DNA from: Pelagibius sp.
Lineage (GTDB): Bacteria; Pseudomonadota; Alphaproteobacteria; Kiloniellales; Kiloniellaceae
Reading direction: 5' to 3'
NCBI RefSeq assembly: GCF_028289705.1
Contig: NZ_JANQOI010000104.1
Coordinates: forward strand, 1 to 64,000
DNA: 64,000 nucleotides
The first letter of the stretch is position 1. Each line of letters starts with the position of its first letter. Shown here in pieces: positions 18,486-26,824 of this stretch. The position numbers were made by a program, and so were the translations under genes. The notes under the pieces were generated by a model, which was not told where the DNA came from, ran no database searches, and saw only the letters and a list, made by a program, of their open reading frames with translations.

Positions 18486-18523
18486 GGGCGTCCGGCATTG
18501 CCTGCCGGGCGCCCTTTCTCTTT
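18486..18523 (+). terminator. terminator after chemoreceptor gene
   Basis: GGGCGTCCGGCA (18486-18497) pairs with TGCCGGGCGCCC (18503-18514), one G-T pair, 5-base loop, then TTTCTCTTT. Confidence 0.85.
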
Positions 18524-18537
18524 GCCGGCGCCGGCGG

Positions 18538-19350
18538 TCACGCAAACTTGGCGGTGATCCCCCCGTCGACGATCAGTTCGGTGCCGGTGACGTACTTCGA
18601 CTCCTCCGAGGCCAGGAAGAGAGCGGCATAGGCCACGTCCCAGGCATCGCCCATCTTGCCGGTGGGGCACTGCGCATCGCGCCGGCGCACCATCTCTTCC
18701 ACGTCGCCTTCGGCATAGGCGTCCTTCAGCGGCTCGACGATCATCGGTGTGTTCATCAGCCCCGGCAGGATGGCGTTGGCGCGGATGCCCTTGCGGGCGT
18801 ACTGCAGCGCCACTGAACGGGTGAAGGGCACGACCGCCCCCTTGCTGGTGGAATAGGAGATGTAGGGCACGCCGGTATCTCGGATGCCGGCGATGGACGC
18901 GATGTTGACGATGACGCCGCCGCCCTGGCGCTCCATCACCGGCAGCACGTGCTTGCAGGTGAGGAACATGGATTTGAGGTTGACGGCCATGACCCGGTCC
19001 CAGCCCGCCTCGCTGGTCTCGACGGGGCCGCCCACCTCCAGGATGCCGACGTTGTTCTCCAGCACGTCGATGCGCCCGTAGACCTCGAGGCAGCGCATGA
19101 CCATGGCTTCCACCGCCGCGGCATCCGATACGTCGGCCTGATGCGCTGTCGCCTCGCCGCCCTCGCCGCGGATGATCGCCACCGTCTCCTCGGCGGCGCC
19201 GAGATTGATATCGATGCAGAAGAGTTTCGCGCCCTCGCGGGCGAAGAGCACCGCCGCCGCCTTGCCGTTGCCCCAGCCGGGCCCGGAGGAGCCCGCCCCC
19301 ACCACCATGGCCACCTTGCCCGCGAGCCGTCCCGCCTTCTGATCCGCCAC
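18538..19350 (-). CDS. SDR-family oxidoreductase
   Basis: 270 residues. A classical short-chain dehydrogenase with an insertion in the nucleotide loop (VVGAGSSGPGWGNGKAAA), NNVG, catalytic Ser in NIASIAG, and YSTSK (Tyr and Lys). The acidic residue after strand 2 (CIDIN) favours NAD over NADP. The end VTGTELIVDGGITAKFA is typical. The substrate is unknown. It is convergent with the chemoreceptor gene, with a terminator between. Confidence 0.92.
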   Translation of the reverse strand: MADQKAGRLAGKVAMVVGAGSSGPGWGNGKAAAVLFAREGAKLFCIDINLGAAEETVAIIRGEGGEATAHQADVSDAAAVEAMVMRCLEVYGRIDVLENNVGILEVGGPVETSEAGWDRVMAVNLKSMFLTCKHVLPVMERQGGGVIVNIASIAGIRDTGVPYISYSTSKGAVVPFTRSVALQYARKGIRANAILPGLMNTPMIVEPLKDAYAEGDVEEMVRRRDAQCPTGKMGDAWDVAYAALFLASEESKYVTGTELIVDGGITAKFA

Positions 19351-19824
19351 TTGCGCCTCCCCTCACTGGAAGCCGCCTTGATGCCAGAACACGGCGGACG
19401 GCACCAGCGCTTGGGCGCTGTGCCGGGGAGCCAAAGTAGGCCCCCGCGGGCCGCGGTGGGGTGGTGGAGGTAACCGCGGCCCGCGGGGGTGGCCGGCAGG
19501 CTGGGCTCAGCTGTGGGAGAGTCTGATCACCCCGCCGGCCGCTGCAACGGGGAGGAGGACTGGCAGCGCCCTCCCCGGCGCTCCTTTCAGTCGTCCGCCA
19601 GGCCGCCGCGGTTCAATCGGATCTGCAGACGCGGCCGCCTTGGCCGCCGGCCGCCGTCTCGGTCTCATCCCGGCACCGGGGTGCGCCGCTGCCCATGTGC
19701 CCGGCCGAAGAAGCCGGGCAGCCGGTACGCATCAAGGACGGCGCGCCGGAGCTGCCGCGCACCGCCTCCCCTTGCCTCCCGGCAGGCCGTGAGGCACAAG
19801 GAAAGCGCCTGATCCCGTCGCAAT
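19351..19824. other. gene-free spacer before tRNA-Leu
   Basis: 474 bp with no convincing gene. It contains the 49-bp GC-rich inverted repeat at 19,441 and a Pro/Arg-rich low-complexity open frame that I do not believe is coding. Confidence 0.5.
19441..19489. repeat. perfect 17-bp inverted repeat
   Basis: CCCCCGCGGGCCGCGGT (19441-19457) and its exact reverse complement (19473-19489) enclose a 15-base G-rich loop. No T-run follows on either side, so it is not a standard terminator. It resembles in design the larger repeat at 40,430. Confidence 0.85.
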
Positions 19825-19911
19825 GCCCGCTTGATGGAATTGGTAGACATACGAGACTTAAAATCTCGGGACCGAAGGGTCGTGCCGGTTCGAGTCCGGC
19901 AGCGGGCACCA
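19825..19911 (+). tRNA. tRNA-Leu (anticodon UAA)
   Basis: Acceptor arms GCCCGCT (19825-19831) and AGCGGGC (19901-19907) pair perfectly. The anticodon stem CGAGA/TCTCG encloses loop CTTAAAA with anticodon TAA at 19859-19861. A long variable arm (GGGACCGAAGGGTCGT) and GGTTCGAGTCC T-loop follow, and CCA is encoded at 19909-19911. An AT-rich unknown region begins right after it, as at many integration sites. Confidence 0.97.
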
Positions 19912-19941
19912 TGGCATACTGACATATTGGTTCAGAACGAA

Positions 19942-20637
19942 TCACATGAATAAAGAAACCACCCAATGAAAAAAGTAGCTTACATACTCTCTACCAAAAA
20001 ACAAAGCTATAGCGGCAACCAATACGCCAAACAATGAACAGTATAATCTGATTTTACTTATTCTATCTCTGTTATTTTCTTTCTCATATTCTTCCGCTTG
20101 TATCAAAAAACTCTCGATATCTTTCTCAATAGTCAGCAAATGGGAAACATCATCGTGCAGCTCTGTAAGCAACTGGTCAAAGTCATTACCAAGGACACTG
20201 GTGATTCGAGACAGCTTCCTGCCGATACGTTCTATTGTATCATCCAGCAACTCTTGTATCTCGTTTCTTGCCGGCGCACGATCAATTTTTTCCCGACCAG
20301 AGTATTGCTCCTTACGGGATGCATATTTATCCAGATCAGCATTAATTCGATCAGAAATACTGACGTGCCTTCTCAACGGTAGAAGATACGCTTCTAGCAA
20401 CAATTGGTCTGCTCTTTGAAAGGACTGGGATCTTTGATTATCTGGGACTCCGCTCTTCGTTGCGTCAGCGAGCTTATCTAAGAACCCTATAGCGTCGAAG
20501 TCCGATTTATTCACCAGACCGGAGCGCGCCAAGCTTACGGTTAGTTTCTCGTAGCTGCCATATATGCGAAGTAGGCCCAGTAGAATTTGTTGGTGTTCTT
20601 CCAAGAAGACACCGTTTTCTTCAGCGCTGTCGCGCAT
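19942..20637 (-). CDS. tail-anchored helical protein, unknown function
   Basis: 231 residues, ATG 20637, weak ribosome site. Almost wholly helical and charged: an N-terminal domain (residues 1-90), a Lys/Arg/Glu-rich middle (QYSGREKIDRAPARNEIQEL), a predicted coiled coil around 125-190, and one membrane helix near the C-terminus (LFGVLVAAIALFFGREYVSY). This predicts an inner-membrane protein with a large cytoplasmic head. Codon use is AT-rich, unlike the surrounding genes, which suggests transfer. It is preceded on the same strand by a 71-residue gene. No family recognised. Confidence 0.7.
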   Translation of the reverse strand: MRDSAEENGVFLEEHQQILLGLLRIYGSYEKLTVSLARSGLVNKSDFDAIGFLDKLADATKSGVPDNQRSQSFQRADQLLLEAYLLPLRRHVSISDRINADLDKYASRKEQYSGREKIDRAPARNEIQELLDDTIERIGRKLSRITSVLGNDFDQLLTELHDDVSHLLTIEKDIESFLIQAEEYEKENNRDRISKIRLYCSLFGVLVAAIALFFGREYVSYFFHWVVSLFM

Positions 20638-20685
20638 TCTTAGATGAACTCTAAGCGGATTAGATTCTTTGCTTTGTCAGATAGA

Positions 20686-20901
20686 TCAATCAGGAGGGGA
20701 TTTGGACTCTGAGCCCTTAACCTGTTCGTTTGACTCACCAAGTAATTCAAGCTTCTTTTTACGTATAAACTCATCAGTAACTTCGGCGACGGGCACCTCA
20801 TAAACAGCCGCTATTCTCTCACGAAAGAAATCGTGCAGAGTCGAGGCTCTCTTTTTATTATTGATATTGTGAGTTGGCATATCAGTAGCTGTGGCTTGCA
20901 C
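20686..20901 (-). CDS. small protein, unknown function
   Basis: 71 residues from GTG 20901, chosen because GGGGGGA lies six bases upstream; ATG 20880 is the alternative. The core STLHDFFRERIAAVYEVPVA is helical, followed by a Lys-rich stretch and an acidic tail. AT-rich like its downstream partner, 48 bp away, so the two probably form an operon. It could be a regulator or antitoxin-sized partner, but nothing in the sequence proves it. Confidence 0.55.
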   Translation of the reverse strand: MQATATDMPTHNINNKKRASTLHDFFRERIAAVYEVPVAEVTDEFIRKKKLELLGESNEQVKGSESKSPPD

Positions 20902-21028
20902 CTTATTTCCCCCCAATTGCCGGCCAGACTATGCTGCTTGGATTAAATCTCAGTATTTTTTCTTGGTTAATCCCCCCAGAATTCTGGTTAACGTTTCTTT
21001 AACTGCAATTTAGGTAACGGTATTTGGG

Positions 21029-21056
21029 TTGTCAAGAGCCGCTCATTTTATACACT
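21029..21056 (+). promoter_or_regulatory. candidate sigma-70 promoter
   Basis: TTGTCA (21029-21034), 16-base spacer, TACACT (21051-21056). No ORF follows; a terminator lies 50 bases downstream. Confidence 0.45.
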
Positions 21057-21062
21057 TAGTTG

Positions 21063-21130
21063 AGTATGGCACGTTACATGCGCCCTGACGCTACTTCAAA
21101 GGCCGCAAGCGAATGCTATGCGGTTTTTTT
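21063..21130 (+). ncRNA. candidate small RNA ending in a terminator
   Basis: The predicted transcript of about 68 nt runs from the promoter at 21,029 to a terminator. CCGCAAGC (21103-21110) pairs with GCT-A-TGCGG (21115-21123) through one bulge, followed by seven T residues (21124-21130). There is no start codon with a ribosome site inside. Only promoter and terminator shape support it. Confidence 0.4.
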
Positions 21131-21524
21131 GTAGAAAAACAACTAAGGATTGTTTTCTCTTTTCAGCAACGTGCCGGAGAGATGTTCACCGGCTGATATT
21201 CTACGTCCAGATCGAAGCTCCGAAAATCACGATCCAGTGTAAGCGTTAGACCCTGAAGGGTGCGGCAACATACTCATTGGATAACCTTGGTTAACAAAAG
21301 GCAGAAGTGCTTGGCTGGGTTTGTTTGCCATCCGTAAATTGGTTCAGGGTGGGCCTTCAACTCGGCGCCGATGGCGGTTATCGCAGCGCTGTTCATTGTG
21401 ACAGCGCGTTCCTCTTCTCGGTTAATGATTGCCTGCTCCGCCCCAACGCGGTCGGCAGGCAAAGGCCGTCAGTCAGCAAGTCATCGCGAGAAGGAAGGGT
21501 TCGGCAGGGCTAAAGCGCTAACAG

Positions 21525-21541
21525 TTCGGCCGAATATTCGG
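21525..21541. promoter_or_regulatory. overlapping palindromes upstream of glutaredoxin gene
   Basis: TTCGGCCGAA (21525-21534) overlaps CCGAATATTCGG (21530-21541), both perfect. A third CGGCCGAAT lies about 20 bp on. Possible operator cluster, 280 bp before the glutaredoxin ATG. Confidence 0.3.
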
Positions 21542-21822
21542 AAATCCTGGTTCCGGCCGAATCGCGAAAAATGAGTCTGGCCGATCAGTGAACACTGTGA
21601 CCTTATATGATCGTGCGTCAGGCTCCGAGTGTCTCAAACAATCGGTTCGAAGTTTCTCCGCTTGAGCGCACCACAGTCCAGTCCGTTAAGGCTCCTCCGA
21701 TCCGGCGGACCGCAGGCGGTCGTCACAACTCCCTCACCAAGCTGTGTCTGGCCGTGCCGCGGCCCTGCCCCCATCTGCTGGCCAGCGCGGGGTGAACGCG
21801 CGGGACTGCGAAGGGGAACATC

Positions 21823-22449
21823 ATGGCCGCACAACCGGTTACCCTTACTCTCTACCGCTGGGCCGGGGCCTGGGGGCCCTTCAAGGTGAAGATTCCCTGC
21901 GGCGAGTGCTCGCTGACCCTCGACGTCATCAAGGACACCCTGGAACACGAGCTCGACGGCATCCCCGTCGAGGTGGAGGTGCGCGAGTGGCTGAGCGAGT
22001 GGTGGAAGCCGCTGCCCAAGGGCGGCTGGCACGCCCCCATCGTCATGGTCGAGGGGCGCATCGTCAGCCAGGGCCATGCCCTCAACCGCGGCGTCCTCAC
22101 CGAGGCCATCATCGACGCCCATGCCCGCCGCGCGCCGGTTTCCGGCAACCACCTCTTCGGCAAGGCGACCTGCCCGCACTGCGTGCGCGCCAAGGGCTAT
22201 CTGGAGGCCGCCGGCATCGACTACCGCTACCACGACGTGGTGAAGGAGCCGCGCTCGCTCTACGAGATGCTGGCCCGCGTGAAGCGCCCCAAGACGCCCA
22301 TCACCGTGCCGCAGATCTGGATCGACGGCGAATACGTCGGCGGCGCCGACCAGTTGAGCCAACTGATCCACCAGGAGGTCGAGCCCAACCCCGAACGCGG
22401 TCAGTGTTCGCTCTCCCCCGGCGGGCTCTCCGCCGCCGGCACCGGCTAG
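21823..22449 (+). CDS. two-domain glutaredoxin-like protein
   Basis: 208 residues. Residues 1-100 form a thioredoxin-like domain with PCGECS (Cys26/Cys29) and WHAPIVMVEG. Residues 107-190 are a classical glutaredoxin with dithiol CPHC (TCPHCVRAKGYLEAAGI), TVPQIWIDGEYVGGADQL and the glutathione-contact GG. Such a fusion could pass electrons between its two centres or act as a thiol-disulfide switch. AAGGGGAA precedes the ATG. It ends only 3 bp from the convergent secreted-protein gene. Confidence 0.88.
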   Translation: MAAQPVTLTLYRWAGAWGPFKVKIPCGECSLTLDVIKDTLEHELDGIPVEVEVREWLSEWWKPLPKGGWHAPIVMVEGRIVSQGHALNRGVLTEAIIDAHARRAPVSGNHLFGKATCPHCVRAKGYLEAAGIDYRYHDVVKEPRSLYEMLARVKRPKTPITVPQIWIDGEYVGGADQLSQLIHQEVEPNPERGQCSLSPGGLSAAGTG

Positions 22450-22452
22450 GCA

Positions 22453-24000
22453 TTACCGGCCCTTCGTGCCGAGGCGGCGCGGGCCGCGCGGCTGCGGGCG
22501 GGCCGGCACCGGCGCCAGGCGGGGGACCATCTGCAGGACCTGCGGCTCGACGGCACGCTCCCGCGCCTTCAGCCCGCCGACCGCGCGCGGGGCGGCGCCG
22601 GGCTCATGGCGGTCCGGGCTCGCCTCGTCGAAGGGCTGCCAGCGGCAGACCGCCACATACAGCCGGTTCGTGAGCGAAGCGATGATGGCGTCGTCCTCGT
22701 TGGTGACGTTGAAGTTCAGGCGCACGTGCAGCCGCGGGGTCGGGGCGGGGGCCGATGGATTGGCGATGTCCCACTCCAGCGCATAGTCGGCACCCATCAG
22801 GACCTTCTCGCCGTGGGTGATGCTGTAGGCCCGGGGCGGCGAGATGTAGCCCTGGCCGACGAAGGCGGCGTAGCCGGAGAAGGGCCCGCGCCCCTCCAGG
22901 AGGCCGACAAGCTTCAGCGACGCCGGGCAGACCCAGTCGCGCAGCCGCACCTCGCCCTGCTCGACAAAGCGCATCGTCAGCCTCGGCGGGATGTTGGCGG
23001 TCAGGTCGTCGGGGCCGCCTTCCACGCATTCCATGGTGTACTCGGCCCAGTCGGTCCTGAAGTCATGGCTGACGCCGACGATGCGCACGAAACCGGACTC
23101 CGCCCAGTCCATGCCGGTTTCCGGGTCGTAGTTGTTGGCGATCTCGTACCAGTGGCTGAAGGTCGCGGTCTTGGACTCGCCGGTGTTGACGGTCCAGAGC
23201 TGGCTGGTCTTGCCCTCCTGGTTCCTGTAGCGGAAGCTCACATCGACATTCTTGCGGTCGGTGGTGATCCAGCCGTCGAGGCGGATCTTGCAGAGCCCGC
23301 TGATGCCGTACTGCTCCAGGATGGAGAGCCCCTTGTTCACCACATTGGTGGGGATCGAGGGTTCGCTGGCCACACCGTCGTGGAAGCCGGCGAGCGGCCA
23401 CTTCTTGCAGATCACCATGACCTTCCTATGGGCCGGCCAGGTGACGCCTTCTTCGACGATGCTGCCGCTGCCGGCGCCGGTGGTGTCGGCGCTGATGTCC
23501 GGCACCACGGCCAGTTCGATGCCGCGGTCCTGTCCGAAGATCTCGTCGTCGTCCTTGCCCTGGGTCCGCAGTTCGTCGGCCAGCGCGTTGCAGCGGTCCA
23601 TGACGAAGGCGTCCCAGGCCACCGCCGGCACGACCAGCCGCTCGGTGCGGTCGACCCATCGCGGCCGGTCGTACCAGGGATAGCTCTTCGAATAACCGTA
23701 TTCGGGGAAATGGATGTCCGTGCCGTCCTCATCCATCAGACCGATCTTGATCCCCCAGCTCTTCACCCGGCCGACATCGCCGGTGTCGACCTGCGCCCGG
23801 ACGTCGGCAACCAGATTGGCCAGATGGTTCACCTGGTGATAGCGGCTGCCATCGCTCTCCACGGCGATGTACTGGGTGGTCAGATTCGTCACCGTCGCGG
23901 ACATGGAGTCCCAGGCGGCGGCAGTTCCCGGGAGCAGGACGCTCAAGGCCGCGGCAGCGGTGATCAGGCGGGGGCAACTGAGTATGGGTTGCGGCAACAT
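22453..24000 (-). CDS. secreted protein A of a tandem paralog pair
   Basis: 515 residues from ATG 24000 (AGAGGGTGATCCC upstream). Residues 1-28 are a signal peptide (AAAALSVLLPGTAAA), so the protein is exported. It shares with the neighbouring gene at 24,230 the landmarks DRCNALADELR, VICKKW, GLCKIRLDGWIT, NTGESKTATFSHWY, SHDF, ECVEGGPD and YSITHGEKVLMGADYALEWD. At least five cysteines are at matching places, which suggests disulfides. The C-terminus is a basic, Pro-rich tail (PRGPRRLGTKGR). No known domain recognised. The two paralogs are in the same orientation with a terminator between. Confidence 0.72.
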   Translation of the reverse strand: MLPQPILSCPRLITAAAALSVLLPGTAAAWDSMSATVTNLTTQYIAVESDGSRYHQVNHLANLVADVRAQVDTGDVGRVKSWGIKIGLMDEDGTDIHFPEYGYSKSYPWYDRPRWVDRTERLVVPAVAWDAFVMDRCNALADELRTQGKDDDEIFGQDRGIELAVVPDISADTTGAGSGSIVEEGVTWPAHRKVMVICKKWPLAGFHDGVASEPSIPTNVVNKGLSILEQYGISGLCKIRLDGWITTDRKNVDVSFRYRNQEGKTSQLWTVNTGESKTATFSHWYEIANNYDPETGMDWAESGFVRIVGVSHDFRTDWAEYTMECVEGGPDDLTANIPPRLTMRFVEQGEVRLRDWVCPASLKLVGLLEGRGPFSGYAAFVGQGYISPPRAYSITHGEKVLMGADYALEWDIANPSAPAPTPRLHVRLNFNVTNEDDAIIASLTNRLYVAVCRWQPFDEASPDRHEPGAAPRAVGGLKARERAVEPQVLQMVPRLAPVPARPQPRGPRRLGTKGR

Positions 24001-24159
24001 GGGATCACCCTCTCTGAAGTGATGCGTGGCGACCGGGGAACCGGCCCTTTCCCATTGGTCGCTCCAGACCCAAAAGAGGTTCACCCCAGGTGTTTTTGTC
24101 AGACATATCAGTGAATTATCGAAGCTCTCTGCAAGCCAACGGCAACCGCAAGAGTGAAA

Positions 24160-24191
24160 GGGCGCCGGCGATTTCCTAATCGCTGGCGCCC
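24160..24191 (-). terminator. terminator after secreted protein B gene
   Basis: GGGCGCCGGCGAT (24160-24172) and ATCGCTGGCGCCC (24179-24191) form a 13-bp stem with one G-T pair and a 6-base loop. On the minus strand it is followed by TTTCACTCT. Confidence 0.65.
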
Positions 24192-24229
24192 TCCCCGTGG
24201 GCTCGGACCTTAGTCGACCGGGCCGCCTT

Positions 24230-25783
24230 TCAGGTGCCTGGCCGCTTCAGCCGGCGCCCTTCTATCAGCGTCCGGCGCAGGCTCTGCGGCATCTTGGACG
24301 CAGCCGGCGCCTTCAGGATCTGCAACGGGGCGACGGCGCTAGGGGCCTTCAAGCCGGTCGTTCCCCTCACCACGGCAGCGGAATTGCCGGGCGCCAGGGT
24401 CAGGTCGCTGTCGACCTGAAGCCCCGGAGTCACCATTGGCAGTTTGCACTCCAGGAACACCGTCTTCTTGGGCAGGGACGCGATCACCACGTTGTTCTCG
24501 TTGGTGACGTTGAAGGCGAACTCCCGGGCTTGGGCGAGCGGGGCCGCCGCCGGCGGGGCCGGCAGGTCGTCCCAGTCCAGGGCAGCCTCGGCGCCGACGA
24601 TGACCTTCTGGCCGTGGGTGACGCTGTAGTCCCGCAAGGGCGAGAGGTAGCCGGGTCCGTAAAACAGGGCCTGGCCGGAGAAATTGCCCTGCCCGGTCAA
24701 CACGCCGACCAGCTTCACCACCGCCGGGCAGATCCGGCCGTGCACCATCACCTGGCCCTGCGGGACCACGGCAAAACTCAGCTTCGGCGGATCGTTGGAC
24801 ACCAGGCCGTCGGGCCCGCCCTCGACGCAGTTCAGGCTGTAGCCGGCGAACGCGCTCTGGAAGTCGTGGCTGACGCCCTCCATCCAGACATGGCCGTACT
24901 CCCCGCCGCCGGGATTGTTCGGCACGTCGTACCAGTGGCTGAAGGTGGCGGTCTTGGACTCGCCGCTGTTCACCTCGTGGATCTGGCTCACTTGGCCGTC
25001 CAGGCTCTTGTAGCGGAAGCTGATCTTGGCGTTCTTCTGGTTCGCGGTGATCCAGCCGTCGAGGCGGATCTTGCAGGCACCGTTCACGGTGGACACCTCG
25101 ACCAGCGAGAGACCGTGATCGACCAACTGGGCCGGCTCGTAGGTCAAGCCGCTGGCGGCCTGCGGGATTGCCGGCCCCGACCACTTCTTGCAAACCACCT
25201 CGACCTTCTCCCAGTCGCCCCAGCCGTCCGCCTGCTCCAGCGGCCCGATGATGGTGTCGGGCCCCAGGAAGTTCACCTTCAGGGACGGCCTGACAGCCAG
25301 CTCCAGGCTGCGGTCCTGGCCAAAGATCGTGTCGTCGCTGACGTCGTCGGCGCGCAGGTCGTCGGCCAGCTTGTTGCAGCGGGCGACGACGAAATGCTCA
25401 TAGAGGTTTGCGGGGACCGAAAGCGTAACCGTGCGATCGACAGACTTGGGCAACTCGTTCCAGGGATAGTCCTTGCTGAAGCCTGCATCCGAGAGATGAA
25501 TCCGCGTGCCGCTTTCGTGCTGGAGAATCAGATAGACACTCCAGTCCTCGACTCGGCCCCAGACACCGGCATCGGCCTGGACACGGACGTCGGCGGCCAG
25601 GCTGGTTTGGGGCACCATCTGCGTGTAGCTGGTGCCGTTGCTGGCAACCGCGATTTTCTGGGTCTGCAGGTCGGTGACAGTGGCTTCCTGGCTGTCGGCC
25701 AGGGCGGCAGCGGGCAGGAATGCGCTCAGGGCCGCGGCCGCGATCAAGAGATGCGGGCGGCGGACGATGGATGGGGGCGACAT
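24230..25783 (-). CDS. secreted protein B of a tandem paralog pair
   Basis: 517 residues. Signal peptide at residues 1-29 (AAAALSAFLPAAALA). Shared landmarks with protein A, in the same order: ARCNKLADDLR, VVCKKW, GACKIRLDGWIT, SFRYKS, NSGESKTATFSHWY, NCVEGGPDGL and YSVTHGQKVIVGAEAALDWD, each holding a conserved Cys or aromatic position. The N-terminal parts also match (SYTQMVPQTSLAADVRVQ versus a similar stretch in A). Both end in basic tails. Role unknown; a surface or periplasmic structural or binding protein is my inference. Composition matches the host, so the duplication looks old and resident. Confidence 0.72.
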   Translation of the reverse strand: MSPPSIVRRPHLLIAAAALSAFLPAAALADSQEATVTDLQTQKIAVASNGTSYTQMVPQTSLAADVRVQADAGVWGRVEDWSVYLILQHESGTRIHLSDAGFSKDYPWNELPKSVDRTVTLSVPANLYEHFVVARCNKLADDLRADDVSDDTIFGQDRSLELAVRPSLKVNFLGPDTIIGPLEQADGWGDWEKVEVVCKKWSGPAIPQAASGLTYEPAQLVDHGLSLVEVSTVNGACKIRLDGWITANQKNAKISFRYKSLDGQVSQIHEVNSGESKTATFSHWYDVPNNPGGGEYGHVWMEGVSHDFQSAFAGYSLNCVEGGPDGLVSNDPPKLSFAVVPQGQVMVHGRICPAVVKLVGVLTGQGNFSGQALFYGPGYLSPLRDYSVTHGQKVIVGAEAALDWDDLPAPPAAAPLAQAREFAFNVTNENNVVIASLPKKTVFLECKLPMVTPGLQVDSDLTLAPGNSAAVVRGTTGLKAPSAVAPLQILKAPAASKMPQSLRRTLIEGRRLKRPGT

Positions 25784-25905
25784 GGAACGATCCTCTCCGT
25801 GCAGACGTAGGACGGCCGATGAAGCCGCCCTTTCCCGTCAGTCGCCGGAGAGGCAGACCCGGTTCAAAACTCGCTTTGGAGAGGGAAAAAATTCGAAAGG
25901 CGCCG

Positions 25906-26802
25906 TCAGCCTTCCGGCAAGGGGATGAAATCGTCGTCGCCCGGCACCTTTGGGAAGCGCCCGGCTTTCCAGTCCGCCTTGGCCTGCTCGATGCGCTCCT
26001 TCGTCGAGGCGACGAAGTTCCACCAGATGTGCCGTTCGCCGTCGATGGGCGCGCCGCCCAGCAGCATCACGCGGCTGGCCGCCGGCGCCGTGATCTCGAC
26101 CGGCGCAGCCGTCCTGAACACCGCCATGCTGTTGGCCGCATAGACCTCCCCGGCAACGGCGATCTCGCCGCTCACCACATAGATCGCCCGCTCCGCATGG
26201 TCGTCCGGCAGACGGAGGCTTGCGCCCTCGGCCAGTTCCGCATGGAGGTAGAACATCTCCGAGAAGACGCTCACCGGCGAGCACTGGCCGTAGGCGGAGC
26301 CGGCGATGAGGCGCATCCACACGCCTGGACGTTCGATCTCCGGCAACGCGGCCGTCGGGGTGTGCGCAAAGCTGGGCTCGGCGTCCTCATGGGCCAGCGG
26401 CAGGGCGATCCAGGATTGCATGCCGTGCAGGCGGGCGTCCCTGGCGCGCTCGCCGTCTCCGCTGCGTTCGGAATGCACGATGCCCCTGCCGGCGGTCATC
26501 CAGTTGACGGCGCCGGGCTGGATCGCCTGGGCAAAGCCGAGGCTGTCGCGATGCATGATCTCGCCTTCGAAGAGATAGGTCACCGTCGCCAGGCCGATGT
26601 GCGGATGCGGGCGCACGTCGATGCCGTGGCCGGCGGGAAAGGCAGCGGGGCCCATCTCGTCGAGAAAAATGAAGGGTCCGACCAGCCGGCGCTTGGCGAA
26701 GGGCAGGATGCGGCGAACCGAGAAGCCGCCCAGGTCCCGCGAGCGCGCCGCGATGACCAGCTCGACAGGGTTTTCGCCAGCGGCAAGACCCGCTTCGCTC
26801 AT
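25906..26802 (-). CDS. pirin family protein
   Basis: 298 residues, bicupin pirin. The N-terminal metal cupin includes RPHPHIGLATVTYLFEG and HSE (GRGIVHSERS), giving the His/His/His/Glu iron site, then the C-terminal cupin (LRLPDDHAERAIYVVSGE). Some bacterial pirins act as quercetinases or interact with pyruvate dehydrogenase; the role here is open. Good GGGAGAG before ATG 26802. Likely transcribed with the small membrane protein gene downstream or alone. Confidence 0.93.
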   Translation of the reverse strand: MSEAGLAAGENPVELVIAARSRDLGGFSVRRILPFAKRRLVGPFIFLDEMGPAAFPAGHGIDVRPHPHIGLATVTYLFEGEIMHRDSLGFAQAIQPGAVNWMTAGRGIVHSERSGDGERARDARLHGMQSWIALPLAHEDAEPSFAHTPTAALPEIERPGVWMRLIAGSAYGQCSPVSVFSEMFYLHAELAEGASLRLPDDHAERAIYVVSGEIAVAGEVYAANSMAVFRTAAPVEITAPAASRVMLLGGAPIDGERHIWWNFVASTKERIEQAKADWKAGRFPKVPGDDDFIPLPEG

Positions 26803-26824
26803 CGCTGTCTCTCCCGTGAAAGGG

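Larger units (their letters stand above)
20902..21822. other. gene-poor stretch between island and glutaredoxin gene
   Basis: About 920 bp with no convincing protein gene. It is AT-rich up to about 21,300, then near normal. It contains a promoter-terminator pair (21,029-21,130) and a cluster of CGGCCGAAT-type palindromes (21,525-21,563). Short open frames of 60-85 codons here lack ribosome sites or normal composition. Confidence 0.5.

Noticed and set aside
19489..19812. 107-codon frame before tRNA-Leu
   Set aside because: Arg/Pro/Ser-rich, no Shine-Dalgarno, typical of noncoding GC-rich DNA.
21274..21462. 62-codon minus frame in the spacer before the glutaredoxin gene
   Set aside because: No ribosome site or recognisable feature; too short to support.
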